Of a stretch of DNA of 64,000 bases, positions 39,601-54,600 are shown piece after piece. Source of the stretch: Chaetoderma sp. LZ-2023a. Taxonomy: Eukaryota; Mollusca; Caudofoveata; Chaetodermatida; Chaetodermatidae. Under the pieces are notes generated by a model. The model did not search any database. It worked only from the letters and a program-made list of their open reading frames with translations, and was not told the origin of the DNA. The position numbers and the translations under genes are program-made. The stretch covers positions 1-64,000 of the forward strand of contig JAVVLW010002811.1 in assembly GCA_034401795.1 (NCBI GenBank), given 5' to 3'. Position 1 is the stretch's first letter, and each line of letters starts with the position of its first letter.

Positions 39601-42600
39601 TGTTGTTGCTGCCTATAGTTTCAAAATATTCAACAGAATGATTATTAAATAGAAAAGACATACAATACACACAACTTGACAGGCTATTAAGCATTTATGA
39701 CAGACTTAGATATGCCATTCATGAAGTAATTGATTGTGACATCAACCTACATGTGACATATTTGATTATGACATCGTATACTTGACTGATAGACTGAATT
39801 CCACTATTAACAAGCAATTCATCAAATAAAATATTTTAACTGGGTAAATGGGACATAATCAATATAAAAGCCTAAATAATCAATTTTCCATCATTTTGTT
39901 TTGTTAAAACACAGTCTAGCACAAATTGTTTGATTAGCATTATCCCATAATGGGAAAAGGGAATTAAATTCATGCGTGCGTGTGTGTGCGTATGCGTGCG
40001 TGCATGTGCGCACATGCATGATGTCCACTTGCTTGTGTCTGGAGCTGCATCTAAAAAGCTAGCGATCTGATTTGGCTCAAATTTTAACACATCAAAGAAT
40101 TTTACTATGATCCAGATAAAAAGGAGGACAAATCTGTCCAATATCTGTGTTGTTGATATATTTCTCAATCGGGCCGTCATGCGATCAAGTGCGTGATTTG
40201 AACACAATGTTGCTGAAAGAACAAAGCTGTTGAGCGTTATCTTTTCATCCCGAAATTGGCATGTATCTTTGGGAACCCATGATCAAGGTTCCAACCAAGT
40301 TTGGATACATTTTTCAAGTCAAACCCGAGTTATTGAAAAATATGTAAAAAAAAAAGTCTATTTTGAAAACAATATTGCAGAAAGCTATTGCATTTTTCGC
40401 TTGGTCCCAACATTGCCACACGTCTTTGGGACCACATGGGCAAGTTTCCACCCAAAGTTGGAGACCATCCATCCAGCAGAACCAGAGTTATTGAAAAATG
40501 TCTTAAGAGCAAGAAGAACAAGAAGCACTCCACACTCACATTAACACTTGCATTTATCCACGTGGGTAAAACTGCATCCAGGCCAGATCAAATACTAGAT
40601 CTATGGATATTTTGGAAACTACTGGTCCGATATGGCTAAGATTTTAACACAAAATAAACGAAATCACGGATTTCCTTTTCTACAAGAGAGTTGATACTTA
40701 CCTCCCTAACACTCTTTGACATTCCCAAATATCCACTTTCACTCAATAAACACTCAGATTAAAAAAGTTAGGTGGCCCTACTGGCCAGGTAGTCAGATGA
40801 CAGTCCGGCGGATGCCAGCCCCAACTTAGCGCATGCGCAGACTAGCACTTCCTCCGACTAATTTATTGGTTGACACACATGCAACTTAAGAAAGCCTGAA
40901 GACCGAGCCTATGTGGAGCGGAGAGGCTGGGTCCGTGTTAGGGAGCTAAGTATCTACTCTCTCGTGAAAAAAGAAATTCGTGATTTCGTTTATTTCACTT
41001 CAAGAGTATAGTTACCTCCCTAACACTCTTTGATATTGCCAGAATTTGTCAGTGAATTCGGCGGGAGGGAGGCGAGGTCAAAAGACCAGCTCTTCATTAT
41101 GCTATTTTCTGTGTTTAAGGCACTAAACTTCTGAAATTGTGTGAAAACACAGCCAGGGAATGATTTGAACATCGGATAACACAACCGATGGCTTTGAGAA
41201 GACCATATGTCATTGCGCTCCCCCCACACACCCTTTTCTTTGGAGGAAGACAGAATGACCTCAATGTCCCATACGTTCTCAATGTAAAAGTGCCATGTAC
41301 TATAGGACATGAGATGAAAGGCTCCATTTTCGCATACTCTCAAGAATGAACCACATAAAAAGCTTACACCATATATTAGAACGAAGGGTTTACGTGACAA
41401 ATACAATCAAAAATGAACAACACATGAACAAGACTGATCTGTGAATTTCTTGTTGCTGTCATCATCTCCCCATAGGTGAAGACTGGTGCAGATCTGACAA
41501 GTGGTTGTTTTCATTGATAAATTGTGATGTATATACAAAATGAGAAGACCTCCTTAAAAATCTTACACATAAATTATTTTTTTTAAATCGATAAGGCGAG
41601 AGGATTCGAGGTGTCATGGAGGTAATGGTCAGTGAAACTTGACTCAGTGTGCCACTGGGCTACTGACATACTGTCGTCCACAGGGACCCCATTAAACAGG
41701 GCAGTTGAAGACACTATGCCGCGAACACTGTGAGCCTTGGCAAAGTCAACTTGTTTACATGGGGTGGATTTATGACAAAACTGAATACATTCTACAATCC
41801 GCTTGGAAATGGTGTCCTTGGAAGCACTACAATGAGGTTCGATATACGACAACCATAATGCTGTAGGATCTGTCCACCATTCCTGTGTATGTTGTTTGTA
41901 CCTGTTTAATGCACGGACTGGACACCATGCTTTTGAATTAGGATCATATCTAGTCAAAGCTGGTAAAAATATGGGTTGACCTGGATATTTCAAAGCCATG
42001 AAATTAATCCTAGGTAGAAGTTTACGGCCTTCCCTTGTAACCACATAACGGTCTGCCTCGGCAGTTAAGGCATGAATTTCGCTTCTCCGCCTAGCCGAGG
42101 CCGCAGCAATTAAAAATACTGTTTTAAGTGTCAACATTTTCATAGAAATGGAATTTAGTGGTTCAAATGGCTAATCAGTTAATACCTGTAGCACTAGTGA
42201 TAAACTCCAAGACGGAATCATAGGGGGATTCCTTGGTCTTAGATTGCCCATGCCTTTAATTAAAGTATTTAATGTACTTACTTCATCACTTCCCCTATTA
42301 GCCAAGCAAGGGATAACTGTCATTAAAGCTGACAGCAATAGTTAGGATTGAGACTACAGGCATCATACAGGTGACAGAGGAAATTGGCTACTACCTTAAT
42401 AGATGGATCCATTGGATTAATACATCTTTTTGCGCACCATTCTGCAAATCTGTTGATTTTATAATTATATGCTCTAGAGGTTGACCCCCTTCTGGCTTTT
42501 GCCATAAACATGGCTGCTTGCTCAGAAAAGCCCTCCTTAACTCTAGATTCCTTGACAACATCCACACAGTCAATCTGAACATTGACGGATTGTTGTGAAG

Positions 42601-45600
42601 GGCCTTGCCCTGGAAGATAATATTGTCCATCAGAGGCAGAGGAACTGGATTGCAGACCACAACGTCCAGCAGATCCGTATACCATGATTGGCTTGGTCAA
42701 TTTGGGGCAATCAGAAGCCCTTGGCACGCCTCCTGTCTGATTTTCTGAAGAATTCTCGGAATCAGGATTGCTGGAGAGAATGCGTATGCATACATTCCCA
42801 CTCAGCTGATAGCTAACGCATCTGTTGCGATAGTGCTCGGATCTGGAATCGGAGAGACGTACGTCGTCATCTTCGCATTCTTTTTCATTTGGAATAAATC
42901 TATGTTGGGTTTCCTCCAGTAGTTGAACAGACAATCCACCACACTTTGATTTAGTTGCCATTCCATAGGTAAACCACTCATCCCTCGGCTCAATGAGCTA
43001 TTCCCGGAATATGAACTGCTTTCAAGGTGATCCTGTGATCCAGGCACCAGCAAAGCAATTTCCATGTCATCATACAGAGACTAGGCGACTCTTTTCCGCC
43101 CTGGTGGTTTATGTAAGTCACTAGCCTAGTACTACTACTCGTAATTCCAGTAGATTGATATGTTCCTGTGACTGATCCAGATTCCAAAGCCCTGATATTG
43201 TGGTTTCTTCCAGGCAAGCTCCCCATCCCTCCATTGATGCATCTGTATACATCGTTATCTGAGGGTGGGGAGGGGTGAGCAACACACCCGTCAGGAGATT
43301 CTCTTTCAATCCACCGTTGAAGGTTGTGAATAAGAGGTTCCAATACCGGCACATTTGAGTCCAGTGATCCTGTACTCTGGATCCACTGTGTCATGAGAAA
43401 CAGGTGGATAGGCCGCCTGCATAAGGCTGCCTGTGGAATGACTGGTTCCAATGAAACCATCAACCCCAGCATTCTCAAGCAAACCCATGCCAGGACATGA
43501 TGACTGTTGCACACTGACTGTATTAATGGGATGAGTACCTGTACCCTCTCCTGAGTAGGATAAACATATCCTATCTCCAGATCGAAGAACATTCCCAGGT
43601 AAACAAACTTCTGGGATGGAGTCAGCTCTGATTTTTGAAAGTTGATTATCCAGCCTAAGTCTGTGAGAGTTTTTAGAACTATCTCCATATTTGCTCATAG
43701 ACTTTCCTGATTGTGTGTTTTTAACAGCCAGTCGTCTATGTACATATGGACTGCTATGCTTCTTCTGCGGAGGTATGCTGTTATCGCAAGGATCACCCTG
43801 GTGAAGGCACGAGGAGCTGTTGAAATTCCGAAGGGTAAGACCTTGAATTCCCACTGACGGCCTTGGAATGCAAACCTCAGGTACCGGCGAATACTCCTCG
43901 ATATTGGAATGTGAAAATATGCATCTTTCAAATCTATTGATGTTGTCCACATTCCCTTCTCCAACCCTGCCAACACCGATTTCACTGTTTCCATTTTGAA
44001 ACTCGGCCTGTCTATGAACTTGTTCAGTGGTTTGAGGTTTAGAATTGGTCTCCACCCTCCAGTTCTTTTTGTCACTAGGAACACGGTTGAATAGAAGCCC
44101 GGACAATTTTGTGCCAGTTGAATTGCTCCTTTTTGTATGATGGAATATATTTCCTACTCGATACACAACCGTTGATCTGGATCTCTTGGATTTTGAGTCC
44201 AGATCGGAACCAGAGACAGCTGCGATGGCAGGATGGTACTCGACTGAAAGCCATCGTAAGACTAAGCAGCCCTGAGTCAACCGCCCCACAACTGCCTTGC
44301 TGACTGCGCTGGAGGAGCCTGCATCCCACCACCCTCACTGCTGGCCGGAGCGCGCGCAGTCGAGGCCGGCGCCGGTGGCTGGCCTCTGACTTGGCAACCG
44401 CTCGTGCAGAGCCCTCTGGTTATTCACCAGGGTGACTGTCTCTTGGAGGTGCCTACATCCCTCACCCCCATAGAGACCTGGACCTATCAATGGCGCACGC
44501 AGAAGCCTGTTGTACAGTTCAGGGATCGGCATAAATTGTCAAGAGCAAACATGCGCCATGCCCGGACACTCCTGGTAACTGCCCGGGTTAAACAATCCAG
44601 AGCCAGGTTAATACCATCCTGGATGGCTCTCTGGACTGTTACCGGACTTGCTTGGCGCCGTTACTACCTCATGTGTCAGACAGGGAGCCTGGCCGCGTGT
44701 CTTCACCTAGCGCAGCGCGATCATCTGCGCTGGGCTTAGGCACTACACCGTACTTCTGGTATTCACCAGGTATGATGTGGCATCGCTTTGCCACCTCACG
44801 AGGGGCCTTCGCGAGACCTCCATGCGCCTTAATGGCCATCTCTGCCGCTGAGAACATATCTACGATATGCTCTGTTAGCAGCAGAGATGGCATCGTGGTA
44901 GCAGCCAGCTTACCTGCTAGCCACGGGCGCTGGCTGTTCCACAACAAGATTTGGCCTGACACTGATTAGCCAATGACAAGAGTCAGACCAGTCTTCCTCT
45001 GTAGCTACGTGTGAATGCTCGACTAGGCGTGGACCCTCTTCATCCTCTAGAAAATTCACAGGCAATTGCGTGGCTGGAGGAACCGATACTCCTGGTAAAC
45101 CAGTGAAAGCATGCTGGCCCGATAGAGAAGGCATGCCAAAACTAGCTCGACCAGGCGCAGGCGCCGTGGCATTGCGTGGGGTAAAATTACTCGCCACACC
45201 ACGACCCTGTCCAGAACCAGCTATACCATCGGCAAGCTGAGGTATGTGGTAATGCTGGCCATTGGCCCCAAGCCAGGCTAGCTTCTGCGCCGTGAATGCT
45301 ACTCCTGCGTGAGTAGACCCATGGAAAATGTGTTCCCCGCGAGGGGTGCACGTTCATCAGTCTCCATGTCCACGACGCCAGAAGGCGAGCCCAGCAAATA
45401 ATCCTCTTCTTCCTGGCCAGAAAGATTAGACTCCGGGTCAGCGAGAAATGCTAACCCGGACTGGCCAGGAAAGGTACCATAAGACGTAGTGGTACCTATA
45501 GGGTGAGGATAATCATGGGAACCCGATAAGCGGGAACCAGGCTCCAGTGACACCTGCCCACGAACGACCGGCGCGGCAAGCCTGCTGCCAGTGTTCTTAT

Positions 45601-48600
45601 AGTGAGCTTCTGTCCCTTCAAAAGGGACCACCTCAGAATCTTGGCCGAATACTAATAAATCCCTACGGAAAACCGATTCAGAGGTGGGGATTAGTTGCTC
45701 CATAGCAGGAGACAAAGAAGATTTGGCCCAGGGAGCATGCCGCAAAGCATCTCTGGAACCAAACCCTTAATGGTCTTTTTCATCTCTCCCAACACCTCTA
45801 GACGGAAGGCTTCCATATCCATGGTGGATGAAGCCTTTCTCTTACCCTTCTTACTACCACTTACACTCTCCCGCTCCTTTGAGCGCTTCTCATCCTCGAA
45901 CGCCTTCTCCTTGGCCTGAAGGGACAAAAAGTCAGACTTACGCTTACGGCATAAATGATATTTGCTCAGCTGAGCATAAGCAAAAATCCTTTATGAAACC
46001 TGTTAACTATATAGTTAGAATATTTCTTCAGTGAGAAGTTTGCTTTAGCAAATATCAGTTAAGCAGATATCTAAGCTTAGATATCTTTATGAAATCCACC
46101 CCATGGCTTTTGTATATAGATGCTTAAAAACATTGTACACTGTGAATGTAAATATGAATAAAATCTTATTTGTCGAGCTGTTTGGGAGGCAGGTCTGGGG
46201 TGCCATCTACAAAAGCAGTACAAGAAGCAATTGAAGCAAACAGCAGAAAAAAATCATCATGCTAACGAGAAGCAGTATCACATACAACATATGTAAAGGT
46301 TGAGTGTTTGATAAATTACACACGCAGGCACATGTAGTTAAAGTTATCAAGTGGAAACCAAGTTTTTCTGACAAATTTGGTCATTATTTCAGGGTGACAA
46401 CTCTGTTGCGCCTAGATGCATGTCTCTGAAATGCAATCCCCACTGAGGACTAACGACAAGGAATGAGTATGCCAAATCTGAAATAAATCCATGCAGACTA
46501 TGTAAAGTTATTGAGCGGAAACCAAATTTTCCTTGAATTCTATGTCAATCAAGGGGGATAACTCCATCACATCTAGACGCACATCGCTGAAATGCAATAA
46601 CCACTGAGGCCTCGTCATAAGGAATCACTATACCAAATTTGAAATAAATCCATGCAGACTAGCTAAAGGTATTGAACGGAAACCAAATTTTCATTGAATT
46701 CTATGTCATTCAAGGGGGATAACTCCATCACATCTAGACGCGCATCGCTGAAACGCAATCCCCACCGAATCCATGCAGGCTAGCTAAAGGTATTGAACGG
46801 AAACCAAATTTTCCTTGAATTCTATGTCATTCAAGGGGGATAACTCCATCACATCAGGACGCGAATCGCTGAAACACAATCCCCCCCACCGAGGCCTATC
46901 ATAAGGAATCACTATACCAAATTTGAAATAAATCCATGCAGGCTAGCTAAAGGTAGTGAACGGAAACCAAATTTTCCTTGAATTATGTCATTCAAGGGGG
47001 ATAACTCCATCACATCTGGATGCGTGTCGCTGAAACACAATTCCCACTGAGGCTTCATCATAAGGAATCACTATACCAAATTTGAAATAAATCCATGCAG
47101 ACTAGCTAAAGTTATTGAATGGAAACCAAATTTTCCTTGAATTCTATGTCATTCAAGGGGGATAACTCCATCACATCTGGATGCGCGCAGCTGAAACGCA
47201 ATCCCCACCGAGGCCTCGTCATAAGGAAACACTGTTCCAAATTTGAAATAAATCCATGCAGACTATGTAAAGTTATTGAATGGAAACAAAATTTTCCTTG
47301 AATTCTATGTCATTCAAGGGCATAACACCATCACATCTGGACGCATATCGCCGAAATGCAATCCCCACTGAGGCCTCATCATAAGGAATCACTATACCAA
47401 ATTTGAAACAAATCCATGCAGGCTAGCTAAAGGTATTGAACGGAAACCAAATTTTCTTTGAATTCTGTCATTCAAGGGGGATAACTCCATCACATCTGGA
47501 CGCGCGTCGCTGAAACGAAATCCCCACCGAGGCCTCATCATAAGGAATCACTATACCAAATTTGAAATAAATCTATGCAGGCTAACTAAAGTTATCGAGT
47601 GGAACCCTAAAGTGTGACAGATGGACGGACGGATGGACACACACGCGGACGCCGCCTATTACTAGTGTGCCCGTCGGCGGTCGTTGGGGGACAAATGAAG
47701 CGACCACAGTTGGGACAACTAGGTTTCTGAAAGAAACAAGACAAAGACAATGAGTATTTTAGTTAATGAATTAGTAAACTAAAACCAAAATAAACAGGAG
47801 AGGTCCAATGGCCATAAAGACCATTACCAAAAATTTCTTAGATAAACCAGCATTGGACTAAACTCTATTTTGTTAAAAAAAGTGCAAGGCTGATTATGAT
47901 GTCATATCTTCAAAAATAAGAAGGAAATCCAACTGGAAAACAATCTCCAGTTGTAAGGATGAATTGTATTCAAAATCCAGAGCATAGAACTGGAAAGGAT
48001 AGAGATACAAGCTATGTAAACATCAGATAAACAGTGAAAAAATTGGCAGCAGATTTCAGAAATATTTCTAAATAATTTGAAGTGCCTATTATAATAACAC
48101 TAGAATACCTGCTTCTTTAGCATAGATATACTACCCGATCTCATGAACTGGATGCTCCACCATTCTCTATGACTCTTAAATCTCTCCACCATAAGGGGAA
48201 GGGAAATGGGGACAGTGAGATCTTCTTACGAGACTTCCAAGCCACTGGGCACAGATTTTGTTCCTAACATGTTAGTGGGAAATGGAATCTTGGTGGAGAG
48301 AAAAACACACCCTCTGAAGATGTGCTGTACTTTAAAATCATACATAGATACCTGTGGACACAAACACAAAGAGAGATTAGAATTTCATAGCGCCAGATGT
48401 AAATAAATCAGTTTTAATGGCGCCTATCACGTAAACACATTACACGCTGGATTAAAACGCTAAATTAGACAAATATGTATTAGAAATCACCCGATAACTC
48501 AGTCCAGGTCCTTCCTCCGGCGATTTAGCTTGAGAAGATATCGTTATCACATGGAATTGAGTTTCTAAAGACACGACAAGCAGAAAACTTAGCAAGAAAT

Positions 48601-51600
48601 TTAACTAGCATGTGTATCTCTTTGCCAATAAATTGGAAAAGAGGAAGTGCTAGTCTGTGCATGCGCGAGGTTGGGGCTGGCATCGGCCGGACTGTCATCT
48701 GACTACCTCAGTAGGGTCACCTAATCTTTTTAGTCTGAGTGTTTATTGAGTGAAAGTCGATATTTGGGAATATCAAAAAATTATATACAATGTCACAAAA
48801 ATGGGAGTGTGAGGGTCTGCAATTTTTGATCTCCAATTTCTCTTGTTTTCTGTATTAGAGATGTTATAATATTTACAGCATTAAGATTGTGGTCTCTGCA
48901 TGAAACATATATAAGTTCAGGCTAAGTGCTGTGTCACATTCTGGGCACATATTCGGCAGCACGTTGACAATTCTCAATTACGGTAAAATCAGCTACCTGC
49001 ATAGCATATGACACCCATGACATAGGGGCAATGAGTGATTCGTAATCCGAGGGTCATGTGTGCAAATCCTACCTTTGCTTGATGATACAAAAGGTTGAAA
49101 CTACATGTAGTCGTGCAGTAAATGAGTCTATATATGTGTGAACTAGAAAACATTGTTTAACTCAGAGGGCCCCGCAATCACTGAAAATACCTTTCTCTAT
49201 GTAGTAGGTAGCAATTTTATTCAAAGCCTTCATATTATTTTTAAAATAAATAAATATCTATATATACTGAGCCAAAAAAGTTTAGCAACAGTGAAGTTTG
49301 GTTTGTTGTGTTAAAACTATGCGTCCGTTTATAACCAAACTTGCAGGCATATTTCGTCAATGTAATGTCTCGCTGATCATGAAGAAATTCGAATCATTTC
49401 TTGCATTTCTTGCACGCTTACTGCATGTGAAAATGCATTTTTAATGCACTGGCCCACATTGGCGGGTAGCGAAGGCAAAAATTCACCGTATTGCAAAAGC
49501 AGATAACGAACGTTAACAGAAAACGCTTAAAAGTTTACCCTACCGACCATGGGCCGCCGCCCAGGGCTACCCGAAAATCAGCGCCATGAAGCAATGGGAA
49601 GACTCGCTGCTGGGCAGAGCATTCGCGCTGTTGCTCGACATTTTAATGTTCACGCCTCAACCATTTCCCATCTCCGCCAACTTGAGCAGGAAACTGGACA
49701 TGTTAATGACTGACCACGATCTGGCAGACCGAGAGCAACAACACCACGAGAAGACTGCTACTTAGTGACGTCATCACGACGTCACAGGTTTGAGACTGCG
49801 CCGTGGCTGTCCCGTAATTTGCACACCGGTACCAGCACTACAGTGCATGCACAAACTGTGCGAAACAGACTCCATGATGCTGGACTGCATGCCCGTCATC
49901 CACTTGTTGCTGTTCCGCTTACAGAGCGTCACATCGAGAATCGGTTTGCATGGGCAAGAACTCATCAGCGATGGCGTGCTCAACAATGGAGCCACGTTTT
50001 GTTCAGTGATGGGTCGAGGTTTTGTGTGGATGTGGCGGATGGTAGGCAATGGGTTTGGCGACGTTTAGAAGAACGGTATGATGCAGCCAACATCATTCAG
50101 CACGACAGATGCGGTGGCGGCAGTGTCATGGTGTGGGCTGGAATCCATGAAAATGGCAAAACAGATCTTATTGTGATTCGCGGAAATTTAATGGCTCAAC
50201 GTTACTATCGCCCCTGTTGTCATCCCTTTTATGCAGCATCATGCAGACTTTATGTTCCAGCAAGACAACGCCCATCCTCATTCAGCTAGGGTCACCAGTG
50301 ATTTCCTTGAGGCTGTTGGTGTTGGACTGGCCAGCGCGATCACCTGACCTGTCTCCTATCGAACACGTGTGGGACATTCTTGGCCGTATGGTGCGTGAGA
50401 ACCATCCACATCTTCACAACGTGCGGGAGCTGGAAGCTGCACTGCTCCAGGAATGGGATGCGATTCCTCTTCGTGACATCAGGTGCTTAATTCGAAGCAT
50501 GAGAAAGCGATGTACGGCGGTGGTTAATGCGTGCGGAGGTCACAACCGGTATTGACAGCTCAGTGTCATTATTTAAATTGGACCCTTCCGTTGAATGATG
50601 CCATGTTAAAGGCGTGATGCTAATATTACAGTAACAAGAGACTGTTGTTCAAATTGGAAAATGACCTATCAATTAAATAATATATTTGAATCAATTTATT
50701 GTTTTTGTTAAATAACATTTATACAGTAATATTCTCAGTGTTGCTAAACTTTTTTGGTTCAGTATATAAAAAATAAAGTTTTTTGTATTAAAAATTCAAT
50801 TTTCACGCAAAATCTTGAACCTATAAAGGTGAATCCTCCAAAAGGCACCTCTACCCATCATAAAGAAGCTACCTGCTAAGTTTCATTAAATTATTTGAAG
50901 CTAATCTGTATGTTATGGACTGTTTACGAGAACATTGACAAAAATCATGAGTTTTTGCACTAAAAGGCGATTTTCGCCCAAAACTTTGACCTTTGACCTT
51001 TGAAGGAAAATCCTTCAAAAGCAACATCTACCGATTATAACAAAGCCACCTGTAAAGTTTCATTAAATTATTTTAAGTGATTCCGTATGATATGCTGTTT
51101 ACGAGAATATTGACAAAAATTGTGAGTTTTTGCATTAAAAAAACCATTTTCAGCCAAAGTCTTAGACCTATAAAGGTGATTCCTTCAAAAGTCACATCTG
51201 CGGATCATAACTGAGGCATATGCCAAGTTTCATTAAATTATTTTAAGCGATTCTATATGATATAGTATTTAAGACAAAATTGACAAAAATCCTGAGTTTT
51301 TGCATTAAACAGCCCCTTTTCACCCAAAATCTTGGTCAGATAAAGGTGAATCCTTCAAAAGGCATATGTACCTATTATAAAGAAGCCACCTGCCAAGCTT
51401 CATTAGATTATCTCAAGCGATTCTGCATGATATGGTGTTTATGAGGAAATTGACAAAAATCCCCCAACAGACCCCCCTTGTGGGTTGGTCTGTAGTTTTA
51501 TTAACCACTATAAACATACTTAGCGTTCAATCACTACTTGCTAAATCAAACCATCTGCATTTAGCACCAGAAAAAGATTTTTATGCTTGCTTTCATGTCC

Positions 51601-54600
51601 CCATATGCCTATACCAACTTATCGCGCCCTCAACCAGGCTTCTGGTAGAGTACACTCTCACCATACAGCCTGCATTAGACTTGCACCAGTCTATACTCAC
51701 TACTCTAAGACCTAGGTCAAAGTGCATGCGCGCGCATGCGCAGAGGAGACTAAGAGTAGCATAGAATCACTTTCCAAATTTAGATGCAAGACAGAATAGA
51801 GATTATCAAATCATTCCCACGCAGGGTGGCTGAGACAGGGTTGTAGTGATTGAACGGTAAGTATGTTTAGTGGTTAATAAAACTACAGACCAACCCACAA
51901 GGGGGGTCTGTTGAGGGCTGTTATTACACCACAAACATCCATTACCGTTCAATCACTACTTGCCAAACCTGTAGAATTGGTCAGTGCCCCACTTAATAAC
52001 CCTTGGTGGGTGGAGATTTGAGAATCATAAACAAGGATAAAAATTAAACAACTCATATTCAAATGTTAATAAATTAACATAATAGTGCATCCATAACAAA
52101 TCACACACTGATTATCAAACAAGGAAAGTCGTCAATGCAATGAAATAAACAAAACAAGAGAACATTCTCACAATTTCTGACAGACATACAGACTAGTGAA
52201 ATTGGTGAGATATGCTTGGTAAATGATCTTTGGCTTGTTTTGTTAAAATCGTTATATTTCTAAAAAAGGAGGCCACTGGGCTCTGATCCTTTAAATAGAA
52301 AGCGGTAAAAGTCGATTCAGATTTCCAACTTGCAACTTACACGACGTCGTATAATGATGAGGCGATGAAAACAGCGAAGAAGGTAGCCATATCATGAAAA
52401 TTGTGCGTATTGACATGAGCTAAATTGATCTCACCAGAGGAGGCAATCTCATAGCATAATTTAATGGTCTCACAGATCCATCTGGCAACCGAGGCCTTAG
52501 AAACTGGTCTAGCTACATCCTCCGCGTACAGGACCCAAAAGTGTGAAGAATGGGATCTTTTAACATTGGTACGACATTCATAGACTTTTAAGGCCATGAC
52601 AGGACACCAGAACTTGTCGGACAGTGAAAAAGATGATAAGGAATTAAGAATAATCAGCTTGGCTGGGTAACGGTTAGACTAGGTCTTCGATAAAAAACCC
52701 TTCTGGGATATAAAACTAGACCCTCCCCATTCGATAAATCTGTCTTTCTCTACGAAAACAGCATGAATTTTGGATCTTCTCCTAGCTGAAGCGGCGGCAA
52801 CAAGGAAAAGCAGCCTCAAGGCCAAATTCCAGGAAGGCAAAGGCTCAGCCACTGGAGGATGAATATTGCCCAAACCTCTAATAAAACCATTGAGAATCTT
52901 CGAATCCTAGATATCGGCATTAAAGAGACAAGGAAGGGAAGAAGCCATGGAAAATCTAAAACCCCTAACAGTCTTAGCTGATAGTTGAAAAGAATTGAAA
53001 AGATATGATAAAAAATCTAACACCTGGGAAATAGAAAAAGAATCGGGCAAGAAACCATGGTTTGAGCACCATTCTCCAAGGATTTTAAGACGACCTTGTA
53101 AACTCGACGTGTCGACTCCCTCCTAGTAGAGTCAAGGATTTCCTGAGATCTTGAAGAAAACTTGATCTCAGGGACCGGACACTTGATATTCTCCAAACGC
53201 ACAAACTAAAGATTTCTGAATTTTGATGAAGACACATACCCCTTGCTTGAGAGATCTGGGGACACTGGAAGAAGACGAGGAATGTCTACCAGAAGATCAA
53301 GGTCTACGAACCAGATTATCTTTGGCCAAAAAGGGGCTACCAGAAGAATTTTGCAGATCTGGTCCCAGACCTTCTTCAGAACCAACGGAATCAAAATTGT
53401 TAGTGGGAATGTGAAGGCAAACATTTCTGTCCAGGATGGAGACAGGGTGTCCACCACCAGAGCCTGACTCTCCGGAAAAGGAGACATGAAAGAGATCTGG
53501 GCATTCAGACATGTCGCAAAGAGATCTACATAGGGATGACCCTGATGCTGAAAAATGGCTTAGACAACCGACTTCTTTAACTGCCACTTGAAGTGGACAA
53601 ACTTGCTGGGTCTTACCAACTGGTCCGCAAGAACGTTTAGTTTGCCCGAGACATGACTGGCCACTAGAAAAAATATTTGTTCTTGCGGCACCACAACAGA
53701 CGATTCCAAATTTCCATACAAAGAAGTGAAGACCTCGTTCCTCCCTCTCTGTTGATGTAGGAAACTACCGTGGAATTGGCTGATCGAATCTAGATCTTGA
53801 GGCCTCTCACTCGATCTGACCACGAGAGGAGGGCCTTCTTGACAGCCCCACAACTCCAAGATATTGATGAAAAGCAGTCGACTCCTCCAGGGACCAAAGA
53901 CCGGATATCGACAGGGAATTCCAGACTGCTCCCTACCCCTCCTGGGAAGGGTCTGTGAAAATAATCGCCTGAGGAGAGGTCTTGACTAATGGAACACCTA
54001 TCAGAAGCAGAGAACGACCCTTCCAAAAGTCTAAATGAGGGATCAATTGTTCTCTGATGGGAATCTGATGATAAATAGAATGAACAAGAACATTTGAAAG
54101 GGTCTGCTCATCAGTGCCACCCAGAGAATGACATTCTCAATGCTGACCATCAAGCCTAGAAACCTGAGAAAAAATCTTGCCCTGACTGAGAAAGAGGATG
54201 TCAGAATGTCCATAGCCAACAAGATTGCCTACACCCTTGCCTCTGAAGGAAAGACTAAGCCCTGAAACAGGTAGAAAGAAATGCCTAGATGGGTGAAAAC
54301 TTGAGAAAGAACTAGGCATGACTTTTTGAGAATTTTAATAATCCAACCTAGCCTGCATGACAAACTGTTTACCTATCAAATAATTCTTGGAAGAGTTGAA
54401 TGTAGAAACTATACTCGAGGAAATAGATGACCAAGGATAAATTGTCTGAATTGATAGATGATGAAGAATTCCTGCTGCAGCTGAAAACTAATCAGCGGGA
54501 TTAAATCCTGGATCTAAATTTCCTTGTAAAAAATTTGTCTACAGACAGCTATAAGACTCTAGATATGAACTCTTCCTTTAACAAGAAAGAAAATGGAAAT

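Larger units (their letters stand above)
40652..48777 (-). mobile_element. DIRS-3: DIRS-type retrotransposon with RT, RNase H and recombinase (decayed)
   Basis: 8.1 kb, sense to GNPNAT1. Inverted terminal repeats lie at 40700-40885 and 48600-48777. The left extension 40652-40700 and an internal complementary region at 40935-41040 show the DIRS layout. Minus-strand order is ORF1 (45990-44600), RT/RNase H (44160-42800), tyrosine recombinase (42560-41583). The right end is truncated: the internal region predicts about 35-45 more terminal bases than are present. Stops and frameshifts break every domain. Confidence 0.88.

Noticed and set aside
41020..41406. 128-codon minus-strand ORF downstream of the DIRS-3 recombinase
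   Set aside because: It overlaps the internal complementary region and shows no domain, so it was kept only as unassigned element sequence.
43306..44289. 327-codon minus-strand ORF across the DIRS-3 RT
   Set aside because: It is mostly a shadow frame. The RT motifs (DLKDAYFHIPI, YIDD) lie in a different frame, interrupted by stops.
44404..44969. Plus-strand ORFs of 105-111 codons in DIRS-3
   Set aside because: They are antisense to ORF1/RT coding sequence with higher GC, which lowers stop frequency by chance.
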